Assembly: GCA_031291275.1 (NCBI GenBank)
Contig: JARLJJ010000357.1
Coordinates: 1 to 46,833, forward strand
Direction of reading: 5' to 3'
Length of the DNA: 46,833 nucleotides
Source of the DNA: Formivibrio sp.
GTDB taxonomy: Bacteria > Pseudomonadota > Gammaproteobacteria > Burkholderiales > Chitinibacteraceae
Every line of letters starts with the position of its first letter. Position 1 is the stretch's first letter. A program made the position numbers and the translations under genes. The notes under the pieces are model-generated. The model did not search any database, was not told where the DNA came from, and was given only the letters and a program-made list of their open reading frames with translations. This document shows, piece by piece, positions 29,577 through 39,726 of the stretch.

Positions 29577-30875
29577 ATGACCACCTCCAATGCCCCGGAA
29601 TGGGCACCAGACGACCTCGAAACGCTCTGCAAGCGTTTGCGTTTGAAACGCATGAAACTGGCCTCACTGGGCATGTTGCTGCTGGCCGCAGTTATCTACT
29701 TGATCAGCACCGCACTGTCTGCCCGCCACCCCGCCCTTCCCTATCTGGCTGCATTCGCCGAAGCGGCCATGGTCGGGGCTTTAGCCGATTGGTTTGCTGT
29801 GGTGGCCTTGTTTCGCCATCCTTTGGGACTGCCCATTCCCCATACCGCCATCATTCCCAAAAACAAAGGGCGCATTGCCGATAATCTGGGCAGCTTTATT
29901 CAGGGGCATTTTCTTTCCATTGAGCGAATCCGGGGGAAACTCAACGAATTCAATCCAGCTTCGCGGCTGGTCGTCTGGCTAAACAAAGCGCAAACCCAAA
30001 GATATCTGGGCAATCTAGCCGTCCGTGCGCTATCTTACGGCGTGAATACGCTAGATGACCGGCGTGTTTTCGCCTTCCTGCAAAGCACATTGGTTGCTCA
30101 ACTGCAACGCGTAGAAATATCCAAGATCGGTGGTAGCTTGCTTGAAATTCTCACCCAGGATGGGCGCCATCATTTCCTGTTGAACGAAGTCTTGCAAGAA
30201 TTCGACCGGCAACTCGATCGTCCCGAAATACAAGAGAAACTCGCCACTTTGATCGCCGGCGAGTTCGATATCTTGCGTTATGTGCATCTGGATAAGGCCG
30301 CCGGCCGTTTTGCCGCCGAAAAACTGGTGCATGGCATCCAGAAAGAATTGCAGGATATTTATGCCGACCCAGACCACGCCATGCGACAGCGTTTTGATCG
30401 CTACATGGTCGGCTTCGTCGATAAATTGAAAAATGACCCTGCGTTTCACCAGAAGGGTGAGCAATTGAAGCATGAGCTACTGGCGCATCCAGCCGTCGCC
30501 AGCTATGTGCATACGCTTTGGCAACAATTCCTTGGCTGGTTGCACAACGATATCCACCGTACTGATTCCACGATCCGGGCGCAGATCGTCGCTGGTGTGG
30601 CCACCCTCGGCGCCAAACTTCAGGCTGATCCGAACATGCAGGCATGGATCAACGAACAGGTTGAACAAGCCGTTCCGCCATTGATCGAAGAGCATCGCGA
30701 ACAAATCGGCCAGTTCATTGCAGAGCAAGTAAAGGCGTGGGATGACCGCTATATGGCCGACCGGCTGGAGCTCAATCTGGGTACCGATTTGCAATATATC
30801 CGCCTGAACGGCACGCTGGTTGGCGGGTTGGTCGGGTTGCTCATTTATGCAGCCACAGAATGGATACAGCATTAA
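29577..30875 (+). CDS. DUF445 family membrane protein (YjiN-like)
   Basis: The 432-residue protein has two N-terminal membrane segments (about residues 28-45 and 50-75, with EAAMVGALADWFAVVALFRHPLGLPIPHTAIIP), a long soluble helical middle, and a C-terminal membrane helix (GTLVGGLVGLLIYAA). These are the DUF445 hallmarks. Function is unknown in all members. The ATG follows GGGAG. It is followed by the candidate sRNA on the same strand, whose terminator may also end this gene's transcript. Confidence 0.88.
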   Translation: MTTSNAPEWAPDDLETLCKRLRLKRMKLASLGMLLLAAVIYLISTALSARHPALPYLAAFAEAAMVGALADWFAVVALFRHPLGLPIPHTAIIPKNKGRIADNLGSFIQGHFLSIERIRGKLNEFNPASRLVVWLNKAQTQRYLGNLAVRALSYGVNTLDDRRVFAFLQSTLVAQLQRVEISKIGGSLLEILTQDGRHHFLLNEVLQEFDRQLDRPEIQEKLATLIAGEFDILRYVHLDKAAGRFAAEKLVHGIQKELQDIYADPDHAMRQRFDRYMVGFVDKLKNDPAFHQKGEQLKHELLAHPAVASYVHTLWQQFLGWLHNDIHRTDSTIRAQIVAGVATLGAKLQADPNMQAWINEQVEQAVPPLIEEHREQIGQFIAEQVKAWDDRYMADRLELNLGTDLQYIRLNGTLVGGLVGLLIYAATEWIQH

Positions 30876-30889
30876 CGACATCGTCACGA

Positions 30890-30923
30890 CTGTCATACCG
30901 CCGTAACATCAGCCCGCTATAGT
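30890..30923 (+). promoter_or_regulatory. Candidate Pho box and promoter
   Basis: CTGTCAT (30890-30896), four bases, then CCGTAAC (30901-30907) resembles the PhoB direct-repeat box; the first copy is perfect and the second keeps four of seven positions. A -10-like TATAGT follows at 30918-30923, ten bases after the box, the spacing seen in PhoB-activated promoters where the box replaces the -35. Confidence 0.4.
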
Positions 30924-30928
30924 CCGCC

Positions 30929-31012
30929 CATCCTCTTGCGGGATGACTTTGGCAAGGCTGAGTCCGATAGCCTTGCACCAATTCTCCAAGCCCGCCGCTG
31001 CGGGCTTTTCTG
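30929..31012 (+). ncRNA. Candidate small RNA with three hairpins
   Basis: About 80 bases between the Pho-box promoter and a T-rich end fold as three hairpins: CATCC/GGATG (30929-30945), a perfect 8-base GCAAGGCT/AGCCTTGC (30952-30976), and a terminator AAGCCCGC/GCGGGCTT with loop CGCT followed by TTTTCTGTTT (30988-31012). No ORF with a ribosome site is present. The length and ending fit a trans-acting sRNA. No known family is recognised. It might instead be the 3' end of the DUF445 transcript. Confidence 0.45.
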
Positions 31013-31052
31013 TTTCTGCCTGATCTTCAAAAGCATCAATCCCTGAAAACCG

Positions 31053-32162
31053 TCATAACCACTTTCTACGCCAAAAAACCCAACCATGTAGCAAACCAAT
31101 CAATCCCATGCCACCAAGCACGGCGAAATAGCCCATATGCCAGTGCAGCTCAGGCATGAATTCGAAATTCATTCCGTAGATACCAGCGATCAGTGACAGC
31201 GGCATAAACACGGCGGTCAGTGCTGTCAGACGGCGCATCTGGATATTCAGGTGTTGCGACTGCAGAGACAGGCAGGTTTCTTGCGCCGAGATCACAATTT
31301 CGCGCAATGATTCGGTACTTTCGATCAGTTGCAAAAGATGATCGTAGACATCCCGCAGATACAATAGCGTTTCCTCATCAAACAATTTGGATTCATTGCG
31401 CAGCAACGTATTGACCACTTCACGCAAAGGCCACAAACCGCGCTTGAGGTACTGCAACATACGCCGGGATTCTTGTACCTGCAGAAAATGGCCCGCCGAT
31501 GGCGCGGTAACAATTTCATCTTCCAGCTTTTCCACTTGCTCGCCGATTTGCTCTAACACCGTGTAATAGCGGTCAACCAATTTGTCGAGTAGCAAGTACA
31601 CCAGATAATCGCCACCCAGCTTGCGTACCTGCGATTCACTCTTTTTCAAAGCCTCGCGAATGGCGCTAAAGGTACCAGTAGGCTTCTCCTGAAAGGTCAG
31701 GACAAAGCGCTCTCCAAGAATCAGGCTCACCTGTTCGCTTCCCAACGAACCATCTTCAGTCCAAAAAATAAGCCGGGTTGTAATGAAAATATAACCGGGA
31801 TAAGCATCAATCTTGGGGCGATGCTCCGTATTGAGGATATCTTCCATTACCAGCGGGTGTAGCTTGAACCGCTCACCCACCACGGTGAACAAGTCCAGAT
31901 TGCCTAGACCGTGCAGATTCAGCCAAAGTGTTTCAAAGTGCGGCTGATATTGGCGACCTTGCTCGGGATCACAAAAGCGGGTCTCCTGATAATCACCCGG
32001 CATGGGTCCATACTCGATCAATGTGGCAAAAGAGTCTTCTGCCTCGTGCATTCCCACATACTGCAATGTTCCCGGCGCCAATCCGGCCTTGGCGGCAGTA
32101 GGGAAAACTTTTAATCCTTGAGTTGCCTTGCTACGTGGCGCATTTCGCCGATTCCTTGCCAA
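31053..32162 (-). CDS. corA: CorA-family magnesium/cobalt transporter
   Basis: CorA channels import Mg2+ as pentamers. The 369-residue protein has a long cytoplasmic N-terminal domain (FVLTFQEKPTGTFSAIREALKK in part) and two C-terminal membrane helices with the selectivity motif GMN in IAGIYGMNFEFMPE. The start is a TTG at 32162 behind an AGGAG ribosome site. The C-terminus ends with arginine/lysine residues (WRRKWL), as usual. Monocistronic. Confidence 0.94.
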   Translation of the reverse strand: MARNRRNAPRSKATQGLKVFPTAAKAGLAPGTLQYVGMHEAEDSFATLIEYGPMPGDYQETRFCDPEQGRQYQPHFETLWLNLHGLGNLDLFTVVGERFKLHPLVMEDILNTEHRPKIDAYPGYIFITTRLIFWTEDGSLGSEQVSLILGERFVLTFQEKPTGTFSAIREALKKSESQVRKLGGDYLVYLLLDKLVDRYYTVLEQIGEQVEKLEDEIVTAPSAGHFLQVQESRRMLQYLKRGLWPLREVVNTLLRNESKLFDEETLLYLRDVYDHLLQLIESTESLREIVISAQETCLSLQSQHLNIQMRRLTALTAVFMPLSLIAGIYGMNFEFMPELHWHMGYFAVLGGMGLIGLLHGWVFWRRKWL

Positions 32163-32326
32163 AATCCGATCTCCTGGTGAAGCAAAAGTGAAACCATGGA
32201 CAGAATTTTAACCATGGCAGACAAAGTCTATTGCATACCGACGCTTAAAATAGCAGGAAAATACACGAATCATAAATGCATGCATTAAAATTTTACGGGA
32301 AAATTAAATTATCTTTAAAAACAAAT

Positions 32327-32361
32327 GGAGCGAATAACCAACAAACTTGGCCAATCGCTCC
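32327..32361 (-). terminator. Terminator after the PAP2 gene
   Basis: On the minus strand GGAGCGA/TCGCTCC with an inner CCAA/TTGG helix is followed by ATTTGTTTTT. Confidence 0.65.
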
Positions 32362-32409
32362 TGATAAATCATGACTCATGCACCCGGTTATATGTGCATG
32401 ATATTTCAC

Positions 32410-33126
32410 TCAATGGTAAGGAAAATATTTCACTATCCCGTGAACGAGTGACCGGAGATCAATGAACAACATGCTTATTTCCGCACTCGCCATAAATAGA
32501 ATGGCTTGAAAAGCAGCGGGATATTTATTTAGTAGCGTTGTGTATTGAACATCATATATATTTGTTATGAATTTTCGTGTGCATAACCCTACGCATGCAA
32601 CGGCCAGAATACCGCCAGCCAGAATATCCGTCGGGTAATGTAGGCCAAGATAAATCCTAGGCAATGCGATAAATATCGTGACATACACAAAGAGAAAAGA
32701 GCCAACCGATCTTGAAATGAGGAAAATACCCGTAGCAAGACTATAAAACAAGGCTGCATGATCGCTTGGGAAAGAGCTCCAGAGGTATAGCGCCTGAGTC
32801 TCGCGCGGGGGTAATCCCGCATAAAAATGATACAGGAGTTCCGGATTTGAAAATGGACGAGGCTGATAGGGGCCAAAGGTATTTGTGGCTCTGGCAATGA
32901 GTACAGCAAACAGGGTGCCGATTAGCGTTGCTATGATAATCCGCCGGGTATTAGTTGTGTCTTTGTTTTCTTTTAGCCAATAGAACCAGAGCATCCCCAT
33001 CATCGGGAGTCCTTTAAGCAAATGCGATCCAGCCATATAATGGACTATTTGATTTAATGGTGCAGAGACTGCGGTAAATTGACCCAGCCAACTCATTACA
33101 GGGATATTCAAATAATTATTCCACAT
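32410..33126 (-). CDS. PAP2-family phosphatase (membrane)
   Basis: PAP2 enzymes dephosphorylate lipid phosphates such as undecaprenyl-PP or phosphatidate. The 238-residue protein has several membrane segments and the three signature motifs: GPYQPRPFSN, PSDHAALFYS (PSDH in place of the commoner PSGH) and RIYLGLHYPTDILAGG. AAAGGAG precedes the ATG. It is more AT-rich than its neighbours and stands in a region with long non-coding flanks, which may point to acquisition. The exact substrate is unknown. Confidence 0.85.
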   Translation of the reverse strand: MWNNYLNIPVMSWLGQFTAVSAPLNQIVHYMAGSHLLKGLPMMGMLWFYWLKENKDTTNTRRIIIATLIGTLFAVLIARATNTFGPYQPRPFSNPELLYHFYAGLPPRETQALYLWSSFPSDHAALFYSLATGIFLISRSVGSFLFVYVTIFIALPRIYLGLHYPTDILAGGILAVACVGLCTRKFITNIYDVQYTTLLNKYPAAFQAILFMASAEISMLFIDLRSLVHGIVKYFPYH

Positions 33127-33968
33127 TTTTCAACTCCTTTATTTGAATAATTTTGCTTTAAGATTGGCTGACAATAATTTATTGTTTTATATTTATCCAA
33201 TCCACCCGCATGACCACGAAAATCCGAAATTTTTTTAGAATTAACATTGGGTAAGCTACAACAAAAGCCGGACACAGCATATTACAAGGCCAACTAAATT
33301 CACTTCTTTCTCAACGCCTAAGCTTGATCAATATCCCCTCTGGCAACCAAACTTCAGCAGCCGCTCTCAAAACGCACTCTGGCAATGTTACGTCTCATGA
33401 GCGCACTGGAAAATCAGTATGGAAGTTTTCACGCGACCAACGCCTCATCATGCTTCGTATTGGGGCAAATAGCGAACAACTTTGATCAAATTGGAGCATC
33501 CATCGTCCTTAGCACCATGCAATACCTCAAGTCAAAACAAACCGAACATCGAAAAATGCTAATTCTCTTCATTCAAATAGGCCAAGAGGATGCATTCGCA
33601 TGCATAGCCGCCTCAAAACAGCTTATTCCAAAAATTACGGTGCCATCTTCTGATTGAAAGTCTTATTTTTCAATTAAATGTAAAGCATATCCCATGCCAA
33701 TACTTACAATACCCATGAAGAATAGATGGTTTTAGCCTTTTGATGGCCCTGCATATTTTTTGAACACGGAGGTTTATTTCAATTTAGTTCGTATTGGACG
33801 ATGGGAACAGGCTTGAGCAAGCCTTATAAAGCCTTATAAAAATCAAAAAGCCCCAGCATATTGCCAGGGCTTTGATTTTTTCAGTAGCCTGCTGAAACTG
33901 CCTTTTCAGGTCGTTTTTAGCATCCAGCAACCGTTTTCCAGCCTTCATCAATCATCAAATGCAAACAC
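33127..33968. other. AT-rich intergenic region with no confident gene
   Basis: About 840 bases separate the PAP2 and YiaD-like genes. The stretch is AT-rich. One plus-strand open frame of 90 codons (33385-33657) has no ribosome site, no recognisable domain and no promoter that I can support. A tandem 10-base repeat gccttataaa x2 lies at 33821-33840, directly before a terminator. Confidence 0.5.
33837..33881 (-). terminator. Intrinsic terminator after the YiaD-like gene
   Basis: A long stem AAAATCAAA..AGCCC/GGGCTTTGATTTT with a two-base bulge and inner CAGCA/TGCCAG pairing; T-rich on both strands, so it can act in both directions. Confidence 0.75.
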
Positions 33969-34637
33969 TTACTGCGCGACGACCGGTTCAAGCAAAAGCT
34001 CAACGCGACGGTTGCGAGCCCGACCGGCCTCGCTACCATTGTCTGCCACAGGCATCTTTTCGCCACGACCTACTGCAGTCAAACGCTGGGGTGCCACCTT
34101 GTTTGATTCCAAGTAGCTCTCAACCGCCAAAGCGCGTTTTTCAGACAATAACTGATTCGCTTGATCCGAGCCCTGGCTATCGGTATGTCCTTCAATGCTA
34201 ATTGTGGTCTTGCCATACTTGTTCACGATGCTGGAAATCTTGTTGAGCGTGGGATGAAATCCCGACTTCACCACGGTGGAGTTGCTGTCAAAGGATGTCG
34301 CTGCGGTCATCACCACCTTGATTGAATGGTCACCCAGTTGATCGATGGTAATTGCGCCACTGGATACTTCCGAAGCCAATTGCTTCTGCAGATCCTTGGC
34401 CTGGCTATCCATGTAAGCGCCCACGCCACCACCAACCAGCCCTCCGCCGATCGCACCAATCAGCGCACCGCGGCCACGCTTATTGTGGTCGATCGCAGCA
34501 CCGGCGGCCGCACCACCCAACACGCCGAAGATGGCGCCTTTTTCAGTATTGGTCATCGGGCGGGAATTACCGAACTCGTCGGTGACACAGCCAGCCAAAA
34601 AGCTAGCCAGCAGGGAAACAATCAGTATCTTTTTCAT
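33969..34637 (-). CDS. OmpA-family lipoprotein, YiaD-like
   Basis: The 222-residue precursor has a lipoprotein signal peptide (lipobox LAGC), a glycine-zipper stretch (GAIFGVLGGAAAGAAID...GAIGGGLVGGGVGAYMD, residues ~38-80) and a C-terminal OmpA domain (ISIEGHTDSQGSDQ, SEAGRARNRRVELLLEP). It should anchor the outer membrane to peptidoglycan. ATG at 34637 follows GGAGAA; the open frame goes on 200 codons upstream through the serS start but that part is antisense noise. It is divergent from serS. Confidence 0.9.
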   Translation of the reverse strand: MKKILIVSLLASFLAGCVTDEFGNSRPMTNTEKGAIFGVLGGAAAGAAIDHNKRGRGALIGAIGGGLVGGGVGAYMDSQAKDLQKQLASEVSSGAITIDQLGDHSIKVVMTAATSFDSNSTVVKSGFHPTLNKISSIVNKYGKTTISIEGHTDSQGSDQANQLLSEKRALAVESYLESNKVAPQRLTAVGRGEKMPVADNGSEAGRARNRRVELLLEPVVAQ

Positions 34638-34824
34638 TGCAACAGTTCTCCAAAAATTCGGGGCAGATTGTTGCTCGAATGACTTTCGTCTACAAGCAAA
34701 TAGTTTCACACGCAACTCACATGGCACCGCTACCACCCGTTTTGCATGGCAGCGTGCACAAATCTGGAAAAGAACCGGCAGGACCGGGTGCCTCCCAAGC
34801 CCAGCATTGCCGGGCTTGGTGTAG

Positions 34825-36147
<1,323 letters not shown>

Positions 36148-36169
36148 CCATTCTTCCAATCCTGCCAAG

Positions 36170-36197
36170 AGCGCACCCGAGGGTGCGCTTTTTTTTT
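36170..36197 (+). terminator. Intrinsic terminator after serS
   Basis: A perfect 9-base stem AGCGCACCC/GGGTGCGCT with loop GA and a run of nine T. Confidence 0.92.
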
Positions 36198-36274
36198 GCC
36201 CCAATCTGGTTGTACGGTCAGGCCGGAGCCAATGTTTATGCGGGATACAGCCGAAAAAGTGTTAAAACTGCGCG

Positions 36275-36303
36275 TTGACCATGTAGTCACAGATCAGCAT
36301 ACT
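36275..36303 (+). promoter_or_regulatory. Probable promoter of the pyrophosphatase gene
   Basis: TTGACC, a 17-base spacer and CATACT make a good sigma-70 match, about 150 bases before the coding start. A second possible -10 (TATAAC, 36375-36380) lacks a good -35. Confidence 0.5.
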
Positions 36304-36309
36304 ACCGCG

Positions 36310-36452
36310 GCGCAACAAAGTGCCGGCAGTCCAATAACAAGGGGAAAACCCGACTGCCCGGACACTGCAAATTTATAACGATTTGCCCCTGGGCGGGCAA
36401 AGGCCAAGGTCATGCTTTGATACGGCAGACGACAAGCCATAGAGGAGTGAGA
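36310..36452 (+). promoter_or_regulatory. Folded 5' leader of the pyrophosphatase gene (possible riboswitch-like element)
   Basis: Hairpin A pairs 36319-36331 with 36352-36366 through 13 base pairs with two one-base bulges, and has an inner GGG/CCC with a GAAAA loop. Next, GCAAAT (36367-36372) can pair with ATTTGC (36381-36386), or TTTGCCC (36382-36388) can pair with GGGCAAA (36395-36401); these exclude each other. No known riboswitch class is recognised. AGAGGAG stands before the ATG. Confidence 0.4.
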
Positions 36453-38093
36453 ATGTCTGAAATTATTGTCATCGGGCACAAAAATCCCGATACCGATTCG
36501 GTCTGCGCAGCCTGGAGCTACGCCCGTTTCAAGAATGCCATCGATCCCCAACGCCGCTATCGGGCGGCCGTCTGCGGTCCGCTGGGCAATCAGGCCAAAT
36601 TTGTCTTTTCCAATGCGGGCGCCGAACCGCCGGCCTATCTGAAAGACGTTCAACCCCGCGTGATCGACATTACCGAAATCGACGGCATGCGCCTGAATTG
36701 CAACGACCCGATCCTGATGGCCTTTGAAGATCTCGAAGAACACACGATTTCAGTGGTGCCGGTCTTCGACAACCAGGAAACCTTTTCCGGCATTATCGGC
36801 ATCCATGAGATGACCCACTACTTTGTCGAGGGCAGCCTGAAATCACGCCCTTTACACACCTTTCGTGCCGATAATATCCAGAAAGTGCTCCCCGGCCGAT
36901 TCCTCAAGCGTGGAGAACTGGAAGAGTTCAGCGCCCCGATCATGATCGGCGCCATGAGTCTTGAAAACTCCAAGAAACGTTTGAAAACGCTGGATGCAAA
37001 ACCGATCATCGTGGTGGGATACCGCCCGGAACTGATCCGCTTTGCCGTCAGCAACAAAGTGCCGGCGATCATCCTTACCGGCTTTGAAGGCGATGACATT
37101 CCGGATATCGATTTCAGCCACTTTGCCGGTTCGGTTTATGTATCAGATTGCGATACCGCCGAAACCATCCGTTTGCTGCGGTTGTCCATTCCAGTCAAGC
37201 AGATCATGGATGCCACGCCGCTCAGCCTGACGCATGACGAACTTTTCGACGACGCCAAGAAAACACTGCTCAATTCAGAATACCGTGGACTGCCAGTCCT
37301 GCGCGACAACCAGTATGTCGGCATGGTGACACGCTCCAGTTTCATCGAAAAACCACGGCAAAAGCTTATCCTGGTGGATCACAACGAGTTATCCCAAGCC
37401 ATTCTGGGCGCCGAAGACGCTGAAATCTGCGAGATCATTGATCACCACCGCATGGGCGCAGAAAAAACCACTACGCCGATCTACATCTACTCCAAGCCCA
37501 TCGGTTCGACCTGCTCGATTGTTTACAGCCATTACCGTATGGCGGGTATCGAACCCGACAAGCTCACGGCCTTGCTGATGCTTTCCGGCTTGCTGTCAGA
37601 CACCATGCTGCTGCGCTCACCCACTACGACACCCGAAGACCGCATGTACTCCACAGAGTTGTCTCGACTGGCTGGGGTTGACTTGCAGGAGTACGGCACG
37701 CTGATGTTGTCACGCATGTCGAGCCTGAAAACGGCCGATCCGCACCAGATTGTCAGTGCCGACTTCAAGGAATATGCCGAATGCGGCTTGTCGGTGGGTG
37801 TCGGCCAGGTTGAAGTCAATACACTGACGGATATGGATGAGGTCAAGACCAAGATACTGTCCACGCTTAGCAGCATCCGCAAAGATCGCAATCTGTCCTG
37901 GGCCATGCTTCTGGTCACCGACATCATCAAAGAACACAGCATCTTGCTTTGTACACCGTGGCCAAGTGCCGAAAGAGAACTGCCTTACCGTCGCCTGGAT
38001 GACAATATGTTCGATCTACCGGATGTACTCTCTCGCAAGAAACAGCTCCTGCCGGAAATTCTCCGTATTCTGGAAGTGCTCAGAAAAGATTGA
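36453..38093 (+). CDS. ppaC: Manganese-dependent inorganic pyrophosphatase with CBS and DRTGG regulatory domains
   Basis: Family II pyrophosphatases hydrolyse PPi with Mn2+. The 546-residue protein has the N-terminal catalytic motif VIGHKNPDTDS, then a regulatory insert of about 240 residues: a first CBS segment (residues ~75-125), a DRTGG-type domain (~130-250) and a second CBS segment (IMDATPLSLTHDELFDDA, ~260-310). DHH catalysis resumes with LVDHNELSQ and IIDHHRMG, and the DHHA2 domain ends with SRKKQLLPEI. Such CBS forms are switched by adenine nucleotides in clostridia. The ATG at 36453 follows AGAGGAG. Confidence 0.94.
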   Translation: MSEIIVIGHKNPDTDSVCAAWSYARFKNAIDPQRRYRAAVCGPLGNQAKFVFSNAGAEPPAYLKDVQPRVIDITEIDGMRLNCNDPILMAFEDLEEHTISVVPVFDNQETFSGIIGIHEMTHYFVEGSLKSRPLHTFRADNIQKVLPGRFLKRGELEEFSAPIMIGAMSLENSKKRLKTLDAKPIIVVGYRPELIRFAVSNKVPAIILTGFEGDDIPDIDFSHFAGSVYVSDCDTAETIRLLRLSIPVKQIMDATPLSLTHDELFDDAKKTLLNSEYRGLPVLRDNQYVGMVTRSSFIEKPRQKLILVDHNELSQAILGAEDAEICEIIDHHRMGAEKTTTPIYIYSKPIGSTCSIVYSHYRMAGIEPDKLTALLMLSGLLSDTMLLRSPTTTPEDRMYSTELSRLAGVDLQEYGTLMLSRMSSLKTADPHQIVSADFKEYAECGLSVGVGQVEVNTLTDMDEVKTKILSTLSSIRKDRNLSWAMLLVTDIIKEHSILLCTPWPSAERELPYRRLDDNMFDLPDVLSRKKQLLPEILRILEVLRKD

Positions 38094-38112
38094 TTCTCCT
38101 GCCGGATAAAAC

Positions 38113-38158
38113 AGGTAAAGGTTGAGCCTGGCGACAAGGCTCATCCTTACCTTTTGTA
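38113..38158 (+). terminator. Intrinsic terminator after the pyrophosphatase gene
   Basis: AGGTAAAGGTTGAGCCT pairs with AGGCTCATCCTTACCT (one bulge, one mismatch) and is followed by TTTTGTAATT. Confidence 0.8.
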
Positions 38159-38264
38159 ATTAACGCCCCTTCCTCTGCCATCCGCGTAGAGACTGAAAAC
38201 CTGAAACCCTGCCCTTCTCACGAATAAAAATCCACCTCCGCCGCGCCAAAGAACAGTTTGGAAA

Positions 38265-38293
38265 TTGCACAGCAATGCGCCATTGGCTATACA
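38265..38293 (+). promoter_or_regulatory. Sigma-70-type promoter of the nfeD-slipin operon
   Basis: TTGCAC, an exact 17-base spacer and TATACA, ending about 30 bases before the nfeD ATG. It shows that a start codon at 38265 is not used. Confidence 0.7.
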
Positions 38294-38324
38294 CTTGATA
38301 GGTCTCTTCACTTCAACAGCCCTT

Positions 38325-38756
38325 ATGTCGATCTCACCTGCAACGCTCTGGTTGATTCTTGCCCTTGTTCTGGCCGGCCTTGAAATGCTTTCTGGTACGT
38401 TTTATCTGCTGGCTCTGGCCATTGGCCTGGCTTGTGGTGCGCTTACCGCCTGGCTCACTTTACCCATTCCGGTACAAACCAGCGTTGCGGCTGTCGTCAG
38501 TGTGATTGCCGCTATTTTGCTGCGCCGCTGGAAGACCAAGAATATTCCGCAATCGGCTGAAACCTCGCTCGATATTGGACAACGAGTTCGTATCATCGAG
38601 TGGCAGACGAAAACCCAGGCACGTGTGCAATATCGTGGCACCCAATGGGATGCTGAACTCGCAACAAGTGCCGAAAGCGGGCACGCCGAATACTTTATTA
38701 CCGCCGTACGTGGCTCCACGCTCGTACTTCATCAAAACCCACCGGAGCAAAACTGA
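38325..38756 (+). CDS. NfeD-family membrane protein
   Basis: Short NfeD proteins pair with slipins in membrane quality control. The 143-residue product begins MSISPATLWLILALVLAGLEM with two to three membrane segments (residues ~8-75) and a C-terminal OB-fold (LDIGQRVRIIEWQTKTQARVQYRGTQWDA in part). The chosen ATG is downstream of the promoter. It overlaps the slipin start by one base (TGATG), so they are coupled. Confidence 0.87.
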   Translation: MSISPATLWLILALVLAGLEMLSGTFYLLALAIGLACGALTAWLTLPIPVQTSVAAVVSVIAAILLRRWKTKNIPQSAETSLDIGQRVRIIEWQTKTQARVQYRGTQWDAELATSAESGHAEYFITAVRGSTLVLHQNPPEQN

Positions 38757-39706
38757 TGTCGCTTGAATTTGCCATTGCCTTTCTCGTTATTGCCATTATT
38801 TTCGTGGCCAAAACTTTCAAGATTGTGCCGCAGCAACATGCCTGGGTTATCGAACGCTTGGGGCGTTTTCATGCAGTTCTACCGCCAGGCCTCAATTTTG
38901 TGATCCCTTTTGTTGACCGGGTGGCATACCAGCATATCCTCAAAGAAATTCCACTTGATGTGCCCAGCCAGATCTGTATCACCCGCGACAATACCCAGTT
39001 GCAAGTAGATGGCATTTTGTACTTCCAGGTCACCGATCCTAAACTGGCGTCCTATGGCACCAGTAATTTCGTGATGGCCATCTCGCAACTTGCCCAAACC
39101 ACCTTGCGCTCGGTAATTGGCAAACTGGAAATGGACAAGACCTTTGAAGAACGCGATGACATCAACCGGGCCGTCGTAGCGGCGCTGGATGAAGCAGCGC
39201 AAAGCTGGGGCGTAAAGGTATTGCGTTACGAAATCAAGGACTTGACCCCACCAAAAGAAATACTGCATGCCATGCAGGCGCAGATTACTGCCGAACGGGA
39301 AAAGCGTGCACGCATCGCCCAGTCCGAAGGCGTACGCCAGGAGCAGATCAACCTGGCCGAAGGTCAGCGTAATGCCGCGATCCAGAAATCGGAAGGTGAA
39401 ATGCAGGCAGCGATCAACCAGTCACAAGGTCAACGCCAAGCCGCTATCAACCGTGCAGAAGGCGAAGCGGAAGCCATCAAACTGGTCGCAGGTGCGACGG
39501 CACAGGCTATCCATATGGTGGGGCAAACCGTGAAAGAACCGGGTGGCATCGAGGCTGTCAACCTCAAGGTGGCAGAACAATATATCCATGCCTTTGCCAA
39601 TATCGCCAAGGTTGGCACAACCATGCTGCTGCCAGCAAATGCGGCGGATGTGGCCGGCATAGTGGCCACTGCATTGAAAGTGGTCAAACAAAGCGACGCA
39701 AAATAA
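38756..39706 (+). CDS. Slipin/stomatin-like SPFH protein
   Basis: SPFH proteins form membrane-bound oligomers. The 316-residue protein has an N-terminal membrane helix (residues ~3-20), the SPFH domain (IVPQQHAWVIERLGRFH through about 200) and a long charged heptad helix with repeats of RxxAxxxSEGExQAAIN (residues ~180-245). This is the paraslipin/QmcA type. It forms an operon with nfeD. Confidence 0.93.
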   Translation: MSLEFAIAFLVIAIIFVAKTFKIVPQQHAWVIERLGRFHAVLPPGLNFVIPFVDRVAYQHILKEIPLDVPSQICITRDNTQLQVDGILYFQVTDPKLASYGTSNFVMAISQLAQTTLRSVIGKLEMDKTFEERDDINRAVVAALDEAAQSWGVKVLRYEIKDLTPPKEILHAMQAQITAEREKRARIAQSEGVRQEQINLAEGQRNAAIQKSEGEMQAAINQSQGQRQAAINRAEGEAEAIKLVAGATAQAIHMVGQTVKEPGGIEAVNLKVAEQYIHAFANIAKVGTTMLLPANAADVAGIVATALKVVKQSDAK

Positions 39707-39726
39707 GCTATATCCAGAAAGAAAAT

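Noticed and set aside
33385-33657. 90-codon frame in the AT-rich gap
   Set aside because: No ribosome site, no domain and no supporting promoter; AT-rich DNA without a clear coding pattern.
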